DNA of 64,000 bases, from positions 3,596,001 to 3,660,000 of the forward strand of contig OZ220709.1 of NCBI GenBank assembly GCA_965116665.1, in the 5' to 3' direction. Position 1 is the stretch's first letter. Each line of letters opens with the position of its first letter. Shown here piece by piece: positions 62,713 to 64,000 of this stretch. The notes under the pieces were generated by a model. The model searched no databases and was not told the DNA's origin. It saw only the letters and a list, made by a program, of their open reading frames with translations. Position numbers and translations under genes: made by a program. This DNA is from Aldehydirespirator sp965116665 (GTDB lineage Bacteria > Actinomycetota > Acidimicrobiia > Acidimicrobiales > Aldehydirespiratoraceae).

Positions 62713-63783
62713 TCACAGGCCACCGGAACACGGGCCGAGGCTGGGGTAGACCATCGGCGTGGAGGGTTCTTGAGTGATGTCGCTCAGGTAGAGGTCTGAG
62801 TTTCCGCACAGGCGGAGCCATCTGAGTTTCACCAGGCCCGTGAGGTCCAGCGACGTGAGTTCGTTGTTCGCCAAGTGGAGGCGCTTGAGGGCGCCGAGGT
62901 TGGAGAGGCCGGTGATCGGGGACACGTCGTCGGTCATCTCGTCGTCGTCGTGGTCGTAGGGCCCGAGCTCGTTGTCGTCCAGGTACAGGCCTCTGAGACT
63001 GGTGAGGTCGGAGACGTCGATGGACTCGAGGTCGTTGCCGTCCAGGCCCAGAGTGAGAAGCTTGGAGAGGTCGGAGACGTCGACTGATGTGAGGCTGTTG
63101 CGGTTCAGGAGCAGACGGGTGAGCCTGGTGCTGTTGGAGGCGTCGACGGAGGTGAGCATGTTGTCGGTCAGCGACAGCTCGGTGAGTCCGGTGAGGTTGG
63201 AGAGCCCGGTGATCGACCCGAGCTCGTTGTCGTCCAGACTGATGTAGTAGAGAGCGGTGTTGGCCGAAAGGTCGATGGACTCGAAGTCGTTCCCGTCCGC
63301 CTTCAGATAGCCCAGCTTGGTCAGATCGTCGAGGCCGGTGATCCCCGTCAGGTCATTGTCGTCCAGATACAGGATCTCGACCTTGTCGAGCCCCGTGACG
63401 TCGATGGAGGTCAGATCGTTCTCCCCAATGCCGATCTCCTCCAGGGCGGTGTTGGAGGTGAGGTCGATGGAGGAGAGGTTGTTCTTGCTCAACACGAGAA
63501 AAGTGAGACCAGTGGCGTACTCGATCCCGGTGGCGTCGGAGATTTCGCGTTCCGGCGCATCCAGTGTGGTGAGTCCTTGAAGTTCGCCCACAGTGATGTC
63601 GTCGCCCGGACTCTTGCCGAGCGCCGCCTCGATGGCTGCCCGCAGGCCGGCGTCGACCAGGCAGTCCGACGTGAGCACGGTGGAAGTGTCGGCGGCGCCG
63701 GGACAGGTGACCTGCGCGGGTGCCACCCCGGCCAGCACCGACATCACAAGCATGACCGTGCAGCACGCCCACAAGATCCTCAT
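62713..63783 (-). CDS. Secreted leucine-rich-repeat protein 2
   Basis: 356 residues, close paralogue of LRR protein 1: same signal peptide type, the same repeats, and the same C-terminal end (YPSLGPCSGGL). It lacks one Asp-rich insertion present in protein 1 (the unit reads NELGSITGLSNLTG). Start at 63783 with AGGAGG upstream. Together they look like a recent tandem duplication. Confidence 0.8.
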   Translation of the reverse strand: MRILWACCTVMLVMSVLAGVAPAQVTCPGAADTSTVLTSDCLVDAGLRAAIEAALGKSPGDDITVGELQGLTTLDAPEREISDATGIEYATGLTFLVLSKNNLSSIDLTSNTALEEIGIGENDLTSIDVTGLDKVEILYLDDNDLTGITGLDDLTKLGYLKADGNDFESIDLSANTALYYISLDDNELGSITGLSNLTGLTELSLTDNMLTSVDASNSTRLTRLLLNRNSLTSVDVSDLSKLLTLGLDGNDLESIDVSDLTSLRGLYLDDNELGPYDHDDDEMTDDVSPITGLSNLGALKRLHLANNELTSLDLTGLVKLRWLRLCGNSDLYLSDITQEPSTPMVYPSLGPCSGGL

Positions 63784-63914
63784 AGCGAACAACCCTCCTA
63801 GAGTCTTCATAGCGAACAATTCTTCTATGTCAAGGGTAGTGCCGGAGGGCTACTCCTTGCATGTCTCGGCCTCCAACGGGCCGCTGAAACGGCGCTGAAC
63901 GGGCAGATCGGCCG

Positions 63915-63920
63915 TACCCT
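63915..63920 (+). promoter_or_regulatory. -10 box (TACCCT) of pheA, leaderless type
   Basis: TACCCT ends 7 nt before the ATG. Confidence 0.4.
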
Positions 63921-63927
63921 GCGGTGG

Positions 63928-64000
63928 ATGGGGCAGCTTGACAAGCCGCGAACGCCGACGGTCGGATACCTGGGCCCGCCGGGGACGTTCACCGAGCAGG
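63928..64000 (+). CDS. pheA: Prephenate dehydratase, N-terminal fragment (runs off the window)
   Basis: The first 24 codons read MGQLDKPRTPTVGYLGPPGT then FTEQ, the conserved opening of prephenate dehydratase, which makes phenylpyruvate for phenylalanine. The rest lies beyond the window. Confidence 0.8.
   Translation, partial: MGQLDKPRTPTVGYLGPPGTFTEQ

Overview
This is a GC-rich (about two thirds G+C by eye) bacterial chromosome segment that reads as Actinomycetota, most likely Acidimicrobiia or a near relative. This is inference from gene content: an HspR-controlled dnaK operon with a HAIR-type operator, trpG beside pknB/pstP, clpS followed by a DUF2017 gene, an EtfD-type iron-sulfur protein, a caa3 oxidase cluster, and many start codons lying 6-10 nt after a TANNNT -10 box, as in leaderless actinobacterial mRNAs. 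No transposase, integrase or CRISPR array is visible. The GC and gene set suggest a free-living or host-associated aerobe.

Layout. 0-3.7 kb: 5' end of serS (minus), a KamA-like radical SAM protein, a flavin monooxygenase and an OsmC protein. 3.8-15.1 kb: a large respiratory block, mostly minus strand. It holds a sterol-24-C-methyltransferase-like gene 10 nt behind ctaG, then COX4, ctaE, ctaD, ctaC, a membrane protein, a second COX3-like protein, a COX1-like protein that has lost nearly all metal ligands, ctaB, and divergent ctaA. 15.1-25.0 kb: clpS and DUF2017, then a putative lipid or sterol modification set: Rieske oxygenase, FAD amine-oxidase-like protein, RND/MMPL transporter, a GPP34-cytochrome P450 fusion, three tRNA genes (Glu, Asp, Phe) and a second P450. 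25.0-25.4 kb: four tandem ~98-bp repeats. 25.4-32.0 kb: ilvD, malic enzyme, a small conserved-looking protein, purB, purA.

32.1-39.5 kb: the stress operon dnaK-grpE-dnaJ-hspR-clpB (minus), with a HAIR-like operator in the gap shared with gpmA. 39.5-45.1 kb: an accessory patch with a three-gene operon including a TIGR04255-type protein, a single-polypeptide restriction-modification-like enzyme and an orphan small protein. 45.2-51.6 kb: etfD, trpG/pabA, the PASTA kinase pknB, phosphatase pstP, tRNA-Leu(CAG). 51.6-60.6 kb: histidine catabolism: hutH and an IclR regulator on one strand, and divergent hutU, a peptide-deformylase homologue, hutF, hutI and a DAO-family oxidoreductase on the other. 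60.7-64 kb: a metallo-beta-lactamase-fold hydrolase, two tandem secreted leucine-rich-repeat proteins, and the first codons of pheA (prephenate dehydratase).

Most notable points: (1) a ligand-less COX1 paralogue kept in the oxidase operon; (2) a GPP34-P450 fusion with a non-canonical I-helix beside Rieske, FAD and RND genes, in a window that also has an Erg6-like methyltransferase; (3) a catalytically intact deformylase homologue placed where the histidine pathway would need N-formylglutamate deformylase; (4) a dispersed repeat, 8 copies in 64 kb, that also supplies the C-terminus of one protein; (5) tandem 98-bp structured repeats upstream of ilvD.
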